Of a stretch of DNA of 64,000 nucleotides, positions 47,242-59,800 are shown in pieces. Numbering within the stretch: the first letter of the stretch is position 1; each line of letters starts with the position of its first letter. The notes under the pieces were generated by a model. That model did no database searches. It was not told the origin of the DNA and saw only the letters and a program-made list of their open reading frames with translations. Source of the stretch: Aminobacter sp. HY435 (GTDB lineage Bacteria; Pseudomonadota; Alphaproteobacteria; Rhizobiales; Rhizobiaceae); assembly GCF_027568395.1 (NCBI RefSeq), contig NZ_JANKZL010000006.1:310001-374000 (forward strand), read 5' to 3'. A program made the translations under genes and the position numbers.

Positions 47242-47495
47242 GTCACAACCAGCCCGCGAATTTGCTGGGTTTTCGCTGCGCAACCGCAGCGTGCTGACTC
47301 TTCCTGCCAGTTTTGTCAGGATGATGTACCGATTACTTTTTCTGACTGTTTCGCGCGGCACATTTGGAGTAGAAGACGCCCTTCCCCCGCTTTGCCCCCG
47401 CGGCGGATTGAATGCGGCATTGCGCGCTACCATATCGGGACGACGCGCCAAGCAAGATGGCGGTGAGCCGTAACCGTCCTTAACGGATAACGACA

Positions 47496-48626
47496 ATGTC
47501 GAAGATTAGGTTCCATAAGCTTGCAGCCTTGGTCGTGCTCGTCGCTTTTGCGGCCTGGATGGGCACCGGCAAATTTTCGTCGGTAGGCAGCGCACAGACC
47601 TCACCCGAAGAGAAACCCGCCAATGTCGAGCAGCCGAAGGCGCCGTTGCGCACGGTGATGGTGGTCACGCCACCGCGCGTCGAACATGCTCGCGCCATCC
47701 GTGTTTCGGGCCAGACCGAGGCAGACAAGCGCGCCACGCTTGCCACACGTGCCGCCGGCATCATCGCCGAACTGCCGGCCAAGCAGGGCCAGCACATCAA
47801 GCAGGGCGATCTCGTCCTGATGCTTGACGCCGAGGAAAAGACCGCCGCGGTTGAGACCGCTCGAGCTACCCTCGACGAGCGTCGCGGCTCGTGGGAAGCC
47901 ACGCAGAAGCTGGTCAAGTCGGGCAATACGCCGAAGCTCCAGGCCGATGCGGTGTGGTCGGCCTTCACGCTGGCCCAGAGCCAGCTGCAAGCCGCTGAGG
48001 CAGAGCTTGCGCGCAATCAGGTCAAGGCGCCGTTTGACGGCGTCGTCGACAAGGTCAGCGTCGAAATGGGCAGCTCGGTCATGCAGGGAGCCGAAGTCGC
48101 AACGATCCTCAGCCTCGATCCCATCCTCGGCAAGGGCGAGATTTCCGAGCGCGACCTGCACTACGTCAAGATCGGCGACGAAGCTGAAGTCAAGCTGGTC
48201 GACGGCAAGGTGGTCAAGGGCACGCTACGCTACATCAGCCGCGATGCCACCGCACAGACCAGGACCTTCCCGGTCGAGATCGCCATTCCGAACGGCGATG
48301 GCGCCATCCCCGCCGGCATGACGGCCGAGATCACCGTGCGTGCCGAGCCGATCGACGCCGTGATGCTGCCGCGTTCCGTGGTAACGCTGGGCGAAAACGG
48401 CGACCTTGGCATCCGCGCTGTCGACGCCTCGTCGAAGGTGGTTTTCTATCCGATCGACCTCGTAGACGACACCCAGGACGGCCTCGTTTTGGGCGGCATT
48501 CCCGCCGATGCGAAGATCATCATCGCCGGCCAGGACCTGGTGAAGGAGGGCGACCAAGTCAACGCCCAGCCCGCCAGCGAAGCCGTCATCCAGAAGCTCA
48601 CAAAAGACGCCACCGGGACGCTTTAA
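47496..48626 (+). CDS. RND efflux periplasmic adaptor (membrane fusion protein)
   Basis: A 376-residue adaptor joining the RND pump to an outer-membrane channel. The N-terminal helix (LAALVVLVAFAAWMG) is a signal anchor or signal peptide. Next come a biotinyl-lipoyl half (AAGIIAELPAKQGQHIKQGDLVLMLD), an alpha hairpin (KTAAVETARATLDERRGSW to LQAAEAELARNQ), the second lipoyl half (VKAPFDGVVDKVSVEMGSSV), a beta barrel and a membrane-proximal domain. The pump gene starts three bases after the stop, so they form one operon. No local regulator gene was found. Confidence 0.92.
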   Translation: MSKIRFHKLAALVVLVAFAAWMGTGKFSSVGSAQTSPEEKPANVEQPKAPLRTVMVVTPPRVEHARAIRVSGQTEADKRATLATRAAGIIAELPAKQGQHIKQGDLVLMLDAEEKTAAVETARATLDERRGSWEATQKLVKSGNTPKLQADAVWSAFTLAQSQLQAAEAELARNQVKAPFDGVVDKVSVEMGSSVMQGAEVATILSLDPILGKGEISERDLHYVKIGDEAEVKLVDGKVVKGTLRYISRDATAQTRTFPVEIAIPNGDGAIPAGMTAEITVRAEPIDAVMLPRSVVTLGENGDLGIRAVDASSKVVFYPIDLVDDTQDGLVLGGIPADAKIIIAGQDLVKEGDQVNAQPASEAVIQKLTKDATGTL

Positions 48627-48629
48627 CCC

Positions 48630-51600
48630 ATGGACATCGTCAAGCTTGCGATCCGCAATGCGCGGCTGACCCTGTCGGTCCTGCTGTTTCTGGTCATCGC
48701 CGGTGCGCTTTCGTACCGCGCGGTGCCCAAGGAGGCAGAGCCGGACGTCGCCATTCCGATCATGTATGTCAGCCTGATCTATCAGGGCATTTCACCCGAA
48801 GACGCCGAGCGGCTGCTTCTGAGGCCGGTTGAATCGCAGCTCAAGAGCCTGAAGGGGCTCAAGGAGATGCGCTCCAACGCCTTTCAGGGCGGCGCCAACG
48901 TCATCGTCGAATTCGATCCGTCGACCGACCTCAGCGACGCGCTGATCGACACCCGCAACAAGGTGCAGGATGCCAAGCGCGACCTGCCGGCGGGCGTCGA
49001 GGAGCCGACGGTCAACGAAGTCAACCTGTCGGAATTCCCGGTTCTGGTCGTCACCCTGTCGGGCGACGTGCCGGAACGGGCGCTGACGGTCGCCGCCAAG
49101 AAACTGCGCGACCAGATCGAGGAAGTTCCGGGCGTGCTGGAAGGCACGCTGCAGGGCTCGCGTGACGAACTCGTCGAGGCGATCATCGACCCGGTCAAGC
49201 TGTCGTCCTACGGGCTCCAGCTCGACCAGCTGATCCAGGGCATCAGCCAGTCCAACAGCCTGGTTGCCGCCGGCGCGATCGAAGGCTCCGAGGGCAAGTA
49301 TGCCGTCAAGGTTCCGGCGCTGATCGAAACGCCCGAGGATGTCGCGCGCCTGCCTGTCGTGGCAACGCCCAATGCCGTCGTCCGCGTCCAGGATCTCGCC
49401 ACTGTGCGCTCGACGTTCAAGGACGCCGAGACCATCACGCGCCTAGACGGCAAGCCGGCCATCGCGATCGAGGTCAAGAAGCGCATCGGCGCCAACATCG
49501 TCGAAACCATCGACGGCGCGAAGGCCGTGGCCGATGCATTCGTCAAGACTGCGCCAGAGGGCATGCAGGTCACCTACACGCAGGACAAGTCGGTCTTCGT
49601 CAACCAGCTTTTGACCGACCTGCAGAACCACGTCCTGATCGCCGTCATCCTGGTCTTCATCGTCATCCTCTACGCGCTGTCGGGTCGTGCCTCGCTGCTG
49701 ATCGGCCTGGCCATCCCGTCGTCGTTCCTGATGGGCATCCTGGCCTTGGCGCTGATGGGCTACACGATCAACATGATCGTGCTGTTCTCGCTGATCCTTG
49801 CGGTCGGCATGCTCGTCGACGACGCCATCATCGTCACCGAGTTCGCCGAGCGGCGCATGTCGGAAGGCATGCCCAAGGAAGAGGCGTTCGAGCTGGCGGC
49901 CAAGCGCATGGCCGGCCCGGTCATCGCCGCCACCATGACCCGCATCGCGGCATTTTCGCCGCTGCTGTTCTGGCCCGGCATCATCGGCGACTTCATGAAG
50001 TATCTGCCGATCACGCTGATCGTGACGCTGGCGGCGTCGATGGCCTATGCGCTGATCTTCGCGCCGACGCTTGGCGCCCTGTTCGCCAAGGCCCCGGCCC
50101 ACACCGAGGAAGACCACAAGGACGGCACCTACATGGCCGTCGTCAAGAAGGCCGTGCGCTTCCCGGTCACCGCCCTGGTGCTGACGGTCGCGCTGCTCGT
50201 CGGCGGCACCTACGCCTATGTGAAGCTTGGCAACGGCGTCGAGTTCTTCCCGACCGTCGAGCCCGACTACGGCCTGCTCTATGTCCACGCCCGCGGCAAC
50301 CTCTCGCTCGAGGAGATGGACGCAGCCACGCGCGAGGCCGAAAACCGCATGCTGGGCTGGCCGGGCATCAAGTCCGTCTACACCCGCTCGGGCAAGACGC
50401 GTGGCGGCCAGGACATCCCCGAAGATGTCGTCGGCGTGATCCAGTACGAGTTCGTCGACTGGCGCGAACGCAAGTCGGCGCACACCATCCTCGATGAGTT
50501 GCGCACCGCGATGGCCGGCATTCCCGGCGTCGACGTCGAGGTGCGCGTGCCCGACGCAGGCCCGCCGACCGGCAAGGCGATCCAGGTGCAGTTGTCCGCG
50601 GTCGACCCCACCGGCCTCAACGACTACGCCAAGCAGGTCGCCGCTGCGGTCGCCAAGGTGCCCGGCGTCATCGACATTTCCGATGGCCTGCCGCCGCCCG
50701 GCATCGACTGGGCGCTGGAAGTCGACCGCTCCAAGGCCGCCCAGTACGGGGTCAGCCCGACCGCTGTCGGCACCGTCGTCCAGCTGGTGACGACAGGTCT
50801 CAAGCTGACCGACTATCGCCCGGCGGGCGCCGACGACGCCGTCGACATCCGCCTGCGTTTGCCCGAGGACCGCCGCACGCTCGCAGCCCTCGACCAGTTG
50901 CGCATCGTCACCCCGCAGGGTTCGGTGCCGATCTCCAACTTCGTCTCGCGCAAGCCCGAACTGACCGTCGGTATCCTCAACCGCATCGACGCCAAGCGCA
51001 CGATCACGATCCAGGGCAACGTCGCGACCGGCTACCAGGTTGCGGCGGTGCAGGCGGAAGTCAGCAAGGCCGTCAGCGAGATGGCCCAGCCCGGCATCGA
51101 CTGGAAGCTGGCCGGTTCGAACGAAGACAGCGCCGAGGCCAGCGCCTTCCTGGGTAATGCCTTCGGCGCGGCGATCTTCCTGATCTTCATCGTGCTTCTG
51201 GCGCAGTTCAACAAGTTCACCAGCGTGATCCTGGTGCTGACCTGCGTGGTCATGGCGACCGTCGGCGCCCTGCTCGGCATGCTGCTGACGGGACAGTCCT
51301 TCGTCATCGTCATGTCCGGCATCGGCATGATCGCGCTGGCGGGCGTGGTGGTGAACAACAACATCGTGTTGATCGACACCTACGACCGGCTGCGCGAGGA
51401 AGGCTGGAACAAGACCGACGCGGTGCTGCAGACCTGCCGCGAGCGTGCGCGCCCGGTGGTGCTGACCGCACTGTCGGCGATCCTCGGCGTGCTGCCGATC
51501 GCCTTTGGCCTTGGCTTGGAAATCTTCCATCACGAGACGACGATCAATGCGCCGTCGACGCAATGGTGGATTGCCTTGTCGTCGGCGATTGTCTTCGGCC

Positions 51601-51803
51601 TGTCCTTTGCCACCGTGCTGACGCTGGTGGTGACGCCGGCGATGCTGATGGTGTTCACGCGTGAAAAGCGGAAGCCAGGTCAGCGCAGCTGGTTCGGCAA
51701 CATGTTCAGGTGGGGCCGGGAGCGCTTCTCGCGCGACACCGGCATGCCGCCTGCGCCAAAGCACGACGCGCCTGACGTGGCCTTCCCCAAGGCCGCCGAA
51801 TAG
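48630..51803 (+). CDS. RND family efflux permease
   Basis: A 1057-residue proton-driven inner-membrane pump of the AcrB/CusA superfamily (HAE-like). There are 12 membrane helices and two large periplasmic loops after helices 1 and 7. TM4 carries ILAVGMLVDDAIIVTEFAERRM with the Asp pair used for proton relay, and GIGMIALAGVVVNNNIVLIDTYDRLR is the equivalent repeat near TM10, with Asn-Asn instead of Asp. GKAIQVQLSAVDP and the porter subdomains are as expected. Cargo cannot be told. No outer-membrane factor gene is in the operon, so TolC or another is shared. A terminator follows. Confidence 0.94.
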   Translation: MDIVKLAIRNARLTLSVLLFLVIAGALSYRAVPKEAEPDVAIPIMYVSLIYQGISPEDAERLLLRPVESQLKSLKGLKEMRSNAFQGGANVIVEFDPSTDLSDALIDTRNKVQDAKRDLPAGVEEPTVNEVNLSEFPVLVVTLSGDVPERALTVAAKKLRDQIEEVPGVLEGTLQGSRDELVEAIIDPVKLSSYGLQLDQLIQGISQSNSLVAAGAIEGSEGKYAVKVPALIETPEDVARLPVVATPNAVVRVQDLATVRSTFKDAETITRLDGKPAIAIEVKKRIGANIVETIDGAKAVADAFVKTAPEGMQVTYTQDKSVFVNQLLTDLQNHVLIAVILVFIVILYALSGRASLLIGLAIPSSFLMGILALALMGYTINMIVLFSLILAVGMLVDDAIIVTEFAERRMSEGMPKEEAFELAAKRMAGPVIAATMTRIAAFSPLLFWPGIIGDFMKYLPITLIVTLAASMAYALIFAPTLGALFAKAPAHTEEDHKDGTYMAVVKKAVRFPVTALVLTVALLVGGTYAYVKLGNGVEFFPTVEPDYGLLYVHARGNLSLEEMDAATREAENRMLGWPGIKSVYTRSGKTRGGQDIPEDVVGVIQYEFVDWRERKSAHTILDELRTAMAGIPGVDVEVRVPDAGPPTGKAIQVQLSAVDPTGLNDYAKQVAAAVAKVPGVIDISDGLPPPGIDWALEVDRSKAAQYGVSPTAVGTVVQLVTTGLKLTDYRPAGADDAVDIRLRLPEDRRTLAALDQLRIVTPQGSVPISNFVSRKPELTVGILNRIDAKRTITIQGNVATGYQVAAVQAEVSKAVSEMAQPGIDWKLAGSNEDSAEASAFLGNAFGAAIFLIFIVLLAQFNKFTSVILVLTCVVMATVGALLGMLLTGQSFVIVMSGIGMIALAGVVVNNNIVLIDTYDRLREEGWNKTDAVLQTCRERARPVVLTALSAILGVLPIAFGLGLEIFHHETTINAPSTQWWIALSSAIVFGLSFATVLTLVVTPAMLMVFTREKRKPGQRSWFGNMFRWGRERFSRDTGMPPAPKHDAPDVAFPKAAE

Positions 51804-51827
51804 CCGGCACGCGCAAACCGGATCAAG

Positions 51828-51855
51828 GGCCGCCCGAAACGCCGGGCGGCCTTTT
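51828..51855 (+). terminator. terminator of the RND operon
   Basis: GGCCGCCCG (51828-51836) pairs with CGGGCGGCC (51843-51851), loop AAACGC, then TTTT. Confidence 0.88.
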
Positions 51856-51895
51856 GCGTTCAGCTTTTGGAAACAGGGAATCCGGGGCTTGATCC

Positions 51896-52029
51896 ATGAC
51901 ATTGACGACACTGCTGCTCGTCATCCTGATCCTGATCCTGATCGGCGCCATACCGCGTGGCCGCACTCGCGCTCGTGGGGCAACGGCCCCTCCGGCAGCG
52001 GCCCTCTCCGCAGCTGTCGCGGCGCTTGA
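51896..52029 (+). pseudogene. frameshifted DUF3309-type small membrane protein
   Basis: The ATG at 51896 opens with TLTTLLLVILILILIGAIP, as in the short (about 50 residue) DUF3309 proteins. One frame over, the next bases read AWPHSRSWGNGPSGSG, matching the family continuation (WPHSRSWGYGPSGG). So a base is missing after the Pro near 51952. The C-terminal hydrophobic helix is also degraded: the shifted frame ends at TGA 52027-52029. No intact frame covers both halves. Confidence 0.6.
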
Positions 52030-52042
52030 GAGGATGTACATC

Positions 52043-53230
52043 CTATTCGGCGGGCGCGGCCTGCGACATCGGCTTGAAGTCGGCGTGACGGGCAAGCCCC
52101 GCCATCAGGCTGACGACGACAAGCAGCCCCGAAAGCGTGACGAAGATCGGCGCGAAGCCGGTGCGCTCGGCGACGAAGCCGATGGCCGAGGGCGCCACGA
52201 GGATACCGGAATAGCCCATGGTCGTGACCACGCTCATGCCGATGTTCGACGGCACGCCGGGCTGGTTGCCGGCAGCGGAGAAGGCGATCGGCACCATGTT
52301 GGCGACGCCGAGGCCGCACATCGCGAACGCCGCGATGGCGACCCATGGGCTCGGCGCGAGGCCGGCCGCGAACATGCCCGCCGCGGCAAGCAGCGCCGAA
52401 ACGCGCAGCGTGTTGACCGCGCCGAAGCGGTTGCGCACGCCGTCGCCAAGGAATCGCATCAACGCCATGATGCCGGAGAACGCGGCGAAGGCGAAACCGG
52501 CGGTGGCGATGTCGGCGCCGAGCTCCTGCTGGAGATAGAGCGCGCCCCAGTCGAGAACGGCCCCTTCGGGCACCATCGAAAACAGCGCCATGATCCCGAC
52601 CAGATAGATGGTGGGCAGGCGCGGCAGGCGGAAATGACGATGCTCAAGCGCCACCGGCTTGTCTTCGCCGACGAGGTGGCGCAGCGCGAATGCCGACATC
52701 GCAGCGGCAGCGATGGTAACGAAACCGGCATGCGCCAGATAGCCGAAACTCTGGATCAGAATGCCGCCGATCGCGCCGCCAGCGAAGCCGCCAAGGCTCC
52801 AGAAGCCGTGCGAAGACGACATGATGGCGCGGCCGAGCTTCTTTTCCACCGCCACCGCATTGGCGTTCATCGCCACGTCCATGGCGCCAATCGAGCCGCC
52901 GAAGATGAACATGGTGATCGCCGCCAGCCAGACATTGGGCGCAAGCGCCACCAGCAGCAGCGCGAACACCACGACCCAGGCAAAACCGACCACCACCGGT
53001 CGTGAACCACGCTTGGTCATCAGGTAGCCCGAAACCGGCATGGCGGTCAGCGCACCGAGGCCGAACACCAGGATCAGCATGCCGAGGATGAACTCGCTGA
53101 TCCCGAGGCGGCCGAGCAGCAACGGGATCTGCGTCGCCCAGCTGCCGGTGACGAAGCCGTTGATGAAGAAAGCGGCGGCGACTGCCCAGCGGCCGCGCCT
53201 GGCGATGTCGGAGGCGTTGATGGCGTTCAT
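52043..53230 (-). CDS. MFS transporter
   Basis: A 395-residue major facilitator with 12 hydrophobic helices in two halves. It has the family features of an Arg-rich loop between helices 2 and 3 (SGYLMTKRGSRP) and a Gly/Pro-rich helix 5. Sequence character (GSWATQIPLLLGRLGISEF) is that of YbjJ-like permeases; the substrate is unknown. Its start is preceded by a 356-bp gap that contains a LacI-type palindrome. Pseudogene DUF3309 abuts its 3' end. Confidence 0.9.
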   Translation of the reverse strand: MNAINASDIARRGRWAVAAAFFINGFVTGSWATQIPLLLGRLGISEFILGMLILVFGLGALTAMPVSGYLMTKRGSRPVVVGFAWVVVFALLLVALAPNVWLAAITMFIFGGSIGAMDVAMNANAVAVEKKLGRAIMSSSHGFWSLGGFAGGAIGGILIQSFGYLAHAGFVTIAAAAMSAFALRHLVGEDKPVALEHRHFRLPRLPTIYLVGIMALFSMVPEGAVLDWGALYLQQELGADIATAGFAFAAFSGIMALMRFLGDGVRNRFGAVNTLRVSALLAAAGMFAAGLAPSPWVAIAAFAMCGLGVANMVPIAFSAAGNQPGVPSNIGMSVVTTMGYSGILVAPSAIGFVAERTGFAPIFVTLSGLLVVVSLMAGLARHADFKPMSQAAPAE

Positions 53231-53586
53231 AGGTTGCGGCTCCTAGCATAGCGGCGCTGCCGCCGAAATCGATTTCAGGCCGCCGCACATACTTCAGATT
53301 CAAACGGCTGGCACGCCGTTGCCCAAGGCGGTCGATGAATGGCCTGATCGACACAACTTTAAATCGATTGAAATTGACGTCAACCCGAAGCTGGGCACAT
53401 CGATTGGGCCAACGGTTAACCAAGGTTAATTTCTGCCCGAATTCCGTCCAATAGCCGATGTAGGCGAATTCCGAGGAACCGCGGCGGAACAGGCAACACT
53501 TCCGCTCGCACGCATTTGCAGCATGTCTTGGGTTGGGGGTCGATGCCGGCTGGCAGCCGGATCGCATCGTTGTGGAGTTTTGTACC
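53231..53586. other. 356-bp divergent promoter region
   Basis: A non-coding gap between the MFS gene and the SH3-domain gene. It holds the palindrome at 53358-53373 and a TTAA-N6-TTAA pair at 53417-53430, one base short of the CtrA spacing. No ORF, tRNA or repeat was recognised. Confidence 0.5.
53358..53373. promoter_or_regulatory. LacI-type near palindrome upstream of the MFS gene
   Basis: TTTAAATCGATTGAAA is a 16-bp palindrome with one mismatch and a central CG, the usual form of LacI-family operators. It lies 128 bp upstream of the MFS start. A similar site lies before pyc (58081-58094). Confidence 0.35.
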
Positions 53587-54396
53587 ATGAATACCCCCGC
53601 GTTCCCTGCTGTCGCGACTGGCGGCACGCTTGCGCTGCACGGTCAGCTCAGCAGCCTGTCGCCGTCCCGTTTCCTGGCCTCTCGCACAGCGGTCATCGCT
53701 GCTGGCTGCATTGCCGCCGTGGCCATCGTCGCTGCCGGGTCACTCTGGCCGGCAACTGCCCCAACCGACCCGACGCAGACTGCGGCCGTGCCTGTGCAGC
53801 ACGCAACAGTCGACACCACTGCCGCGGTCAGCGCCGACGCGTCGGCAGGCGCCGGCGACACCGTCGCCACCAAGCAGGCGCGCCAGCCCGCGCCCGTCAT
53901 GCGTGAAGCAGAGGTCCTGCCGGTAACGACCTCACGCTTCGAGAACGTGGCGGCTTCCGGGCCAGACGAGCGCACCGGCCCAGGCTCAGGCCTGGGGACC
54001 TTTGTCCAGCCAGCCATCCCCTCGACAGTTGCCGGGATTGCCGAGGGGTTGCGCGGCTCGATCGACGTCCAGGTGGCGGAGAGCGAGGCCGAGGTGGCGA
54101 TGCTTGAGGCGTCGACCGGCATGATCGACCCATTGGCGAGCGGCGAAGCTGCGGCACTGAACGGCCCGCTGCCCGCTCTTCGTCCTGCCAAGGCGGCCAA
54201 ATACGCCAATCTGCGCGATGGTCCCGCTGACGAGTCGAATGTCATTCTTGTCGTGCCGGCGAATGCCGCAATCGAGGCCGAAACCGACTGCAACTGGTGC
54301 ACAGTCGTCTACAACGGCCAGCGCGGCTTCATGTACAAGAGCCTGATCCGCCGCAGCGTGGCCGAGGAAGCCTCGAGCGGCCAGGGGCTGTTCTAG
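53587..54396 (+). CDS. SH3-domain protein with membrane anchor
   Basis: A 269-residue protein with an N-terminal cytoplasmic segment, one membrane helix (about residues 36-53), a Thr/Ala/Pro-rich periplasmic linker of 130 residues and a C-terminal bacterial SH3 domain (residues 200-255: AKYANLRDGPADESNVILVVPANAAIEAETDCNWCTVVY in pieces, GQRGFMYKSLIR). SH3 domains of this type bind cell-wall peptides. A Cys pair NWC/DC is present. It is a single gene between the MFS promoter region and a repeat. The exact role is unknown. Confidence 0.8.
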   Translation: MNTPAFPAVATGGTLALHGQLSSLSPSRFLASRTAVIAAGCIAAVAIVAAGSLWPATAPTDPTQTAAVPVQHATVDTTAAVSADASAGAGDTVATKQARQPAPVMREAEVLPVTTSRFENVAASGPDERTGPGSGLGTFVQPAIPSTVAGIAEGLRGSIDVQVAESEAEVAMLEASTGMIDPLASGEAAALNGPLPALRPAKAAKYANLRDGPADESNVILVVPANAAIEAETDCNWCTVVYNGQRGFMYKSLIRRSVAEEASSGQGLF

Positions 54397-54503
54397 AGCA
54401 ATCCCAGGAAAAGTGTGACGCGGTTTTCCGTTCGGAATTGCGTCAAAACAAGGAGATAGAGCGTTTTCGCGATCCGAAGAAAAGCGAAAATGCGCTAAGG
54501 CTG
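54395..54503 (+). repeat. dispersed rhizobial intergenic repeat
   Basis: The stretch starting AGAGCAATCCCAGGAAAAG and passing through GGTTTTCCGTTCGGAATTGC and AAGGAGATAGAGCG matches a repeat I know from many Rhizobiales genomes. It contains nested inverted repeats (GCAATCCC with GGAATTGC, GGAAAA with TTTTCC). It begins within the TAG stop of the SH3 gene. Confidence 0.65.
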
Positions 54504-54539
54504 GCGCGCCGCACGTTATGACGCGCGGCACATCTGCAA

Positions 54540-57998
<3,459 letters not shown>

Positions 57999-58080
57999 GT
58001 AAACACTCCAAACACCGGAAATTGAGAAGCGGCGAATGATTAGCGGGAAAATGCTGCAGTGCAACCCAAATCAGAAGTCT

Positions 58081-58094
58081 TTAAACCGATTTAA
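58081..58094. promoter_or_regulatory. LacI-type near palindrome upstream of pyc
   Basis: TTAAACCGATTTAA is a 14-bp palindrome with one mismatch and a central CG, 83 bp upstream of pyc. It resembles the site before the MFS gene (53358-53373). Confidence 0.35.
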
Positions 58095-58136
58095 TTTCCG
58101 TAGCGGCAGGGCCGTCATTTATTGCGGACCGGCAAA

Positions 58137-58166
58137 TAAAAATGCCCGGCGCAAAGCGCCGGGCAT
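58137..58166 (-). terminator. terminator of livK
   Basis: ATGCCCGGCGC (58142-58152) and GCGCCGGGCAT (58156-58166) form an 11-bp stem with loop AAA; on the minus strand TTTTTATTT follows. Confidence 0.92.
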
Positions 58167-58190
58167 CTGTCGTAAAACGACGTCGAGAGC

Positions 58191-59306
58191 TTACTTCTGC
58201 GGCTTGTAGGTGTACTTGCCGTCGTCGCCCTTGACCCATTCATACATGATGTAGCCTGGCAGCTTCGGGTCGCCCTTTTCGTCGAAGCCCATCTCGCCGA
58301 GCACGGTCGGGAAGGTGTTGGCCTTCATGGCCTTCGCCACTTCCTGCGGATCGGTCGAGCCGGCCTTCTTGGCGGCGTCGGCGATCACCTGCATGGCTGC
58401 ATAGGAGTACAGCGTGTAGGCTTCAGGGTTGAAGCCGGCAGCGCGGAACTTCTCGACCAGCGCGTTGTTTTCCGGGTTCAGCGTCGGATCGGGACCGAAG
58501 GTGTTGAGCGTACCGGCAACCGCGTCGCCGGCGATCGAGGCCAGTTCGTTCGACACGATGCCATCGCCCGAGACGAGGGTTGCCTTCAGGCCCTGGTCAG
58601 CTGCCTGACGGATGATCAGGCCGGCTTCGGTGTGCAGACCGCCCCAGTAGATGATCGTGACGCCGGCTTCCTTCATCTTGCCGATCAGCGCCGAGAAGTC
58701 CTTGTCGCCGATGTTGACGCCTTCGTACATGACTTCCGTCAGGCCGGCTGTGTTCATCGCCTTCTTGGTTTCGTCGGCGAGGCCCTGGCCGTAAGGCGTC
58801 TTGTCGTGGATGACCGCGATCTTGCCGTCCTTGAACTTCTCGGCGAGATATGCGCCGGCGATGGCGCCCTGCTGGTCGTCGCGGCCGCAGGTGCGGAAGG
58901 TGTTCCACAGGCCGCGTTCGGTGAACTGCGGGTTCGTCGCAGCCGGGGTGACTTCGAGGATGCCGTTCTCGGCGTAAACTTCCGAGGCCGGGATCGAGAC
59001 GCCCGAGTTGAAGTGACCGACAACGAACTTGACGCCGTCGGCGACGAACTTGTTGGCGACCGAAATGCCCTGCTTCGGATCGGAGACGTCGTCGCCGACC
59101 ACGAGCTTGATCTGCTCGCCGTTGATGCCGCCAGCTGCGTTGATGTCTGCAACGGCCTGCTCCGCGCCCTTCTGGAGCTGCGCTCCGAAGGCAGCGTTAG
59201 GACCGGTGATCGGGCCGGCCACGCCGACGATGATCTCGGCCCATGCGCTGCCGCTGAAAGCGACGAGCGCCGTCAGCGCAACCGCCGACAAAAGTGACTT
59301 CTTCAT
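58191..59306 (-). CDS. livK: branched-chain amino-acid ABC transporter binding protein LivK-like
   Basis: A 371-residue periplasmic binding protein of the Leu/Ile/Val family. A signal peptide ends at SAWA; the mature chain begins [33 protein letters not shown], with [18 protein letters not shown], the hinge and [17 protein letters not shown] 59306 is preceded by GGGAGTG; a GTG at 59312 also opens the frame. It is the last gene of the liv cluster in orientation, separated from the small membrane protein gene by 135 bp, and likely has its own promoter, as binding proteins are made in excess. Confidence 0.93.
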   Translation of the reverse strand: MKKSLLSAVALTALVAFSGSAWAEIIVGVAGPITGPNAAFGAQLQKGAEQAVADINAAGGINGEQIKLVVGDDVSDPKQGISVANKFVADGVKFVVGHFNSGVSIPASEVYAENGILEVTPAATNPQFTERGLWNTFRTCGRDDQQGAIAGAYLAEKFKDGKIAVIHDKTPYGQGLADETKKAMNTAGLTEVMYEGVNIGDKDFSALIGKMKEAGVTIIYWGGLHTEAGLIIRQAADQGLKATLVSGDGIVSNELASIAGDAVAGTLNTFGPDPTLNPENNALVEKFRAAGFNPEAYTLYSYAAMQVIADAAKKAGSTDPQEVAKAMKANTFPTVLGEMGFDEKGDPKLPGYIMYEWVKGDDGKYTYKPQK

Positions 59307-59441
59307 TGACACACTCCCATTAATTGAGTGGGCGTGGAGTTTCTTTCATGCGATGCCCACCCATATCGCAGAAAGGCGAGTTTGCCGATTTTCCGGCAGT
59401 TGTCACGCCGATTCATTGGCGAATCGGCGTCGTAGAACCCC

Positions 59442-59789
59442 TTAAGTCTTCGCGCGCCAAGAAAGAGGCGACGCCTTTTCATAGAGCCAGTGGTATTGCT
59501 TCACCATCTGGTTGGTGCGCGTGTATTTGTAGCCAAGCGTCGCCAACACCAGCAGCACGATAGTATCCACCACGTAGTATTGCAGCGAGAACATCGTGCC
59601 GTTGAACAGGGCGTGATGGATGAACCGCACGCCGAGCCCAAGCCCGAGAATGTAGATCAGCAGCTGCGGATAGCTGCGCCAGGTCTGGGCGCAGGCGCGG
59701 CCGGTCATCCACGCCGCCCACCCGCCCAAAAGGCAGGTGACGAAAAAGAACTGCCAGATCGAGGGTTCCTCGTAGAGAATACCTTGCAT
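59442..59789 (-). CDS. small membrane protein of the liv cluster
   Basis: A 115-residue protein with about three hydrophobic segments (IWQFFFVTCLLGGWAAWM, LLIYILGLGLGVRFIHHALF, YYVVDTIVLLVLATLGY) and a basic-aromatic C-terminus (QMVKQYHWLYEKASPLSW). It lies directly after livF with 11 bp between and before livK, in the position where Rhizobiales liv clusters often carry such a protein (I believe DUF6867). Role unknown; a transporter accessory subunit is an inference from position. Confidence 0.8.
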   Translation of the reverse strand: MQGILYEEPSIWQFFFVTCLLGGWAAWMTGRACAQTWRSYPQLLIYILGLGLGVRFIHHALFNGTMFSLQYYVVDTIVLLVLATLGYKYTRTNQMVKQYHWLYEKASPLSWRAKT

Positions 59790-59800
59790 GATAGGAACTC

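Noticed and set aside
49443-51911. Antisense ORF (822 residues) across the RND pump
   Set aside because: Extreme Asp/His/Arg/Gln composition typical of antisense to high-GC membrane genes.
51896-53005. 369-residue plus-strand ORF starting at the DUF3309 remnant
   Set aside because: Only the first 19 codons match a family; the rest is antisense to the MFS gene.
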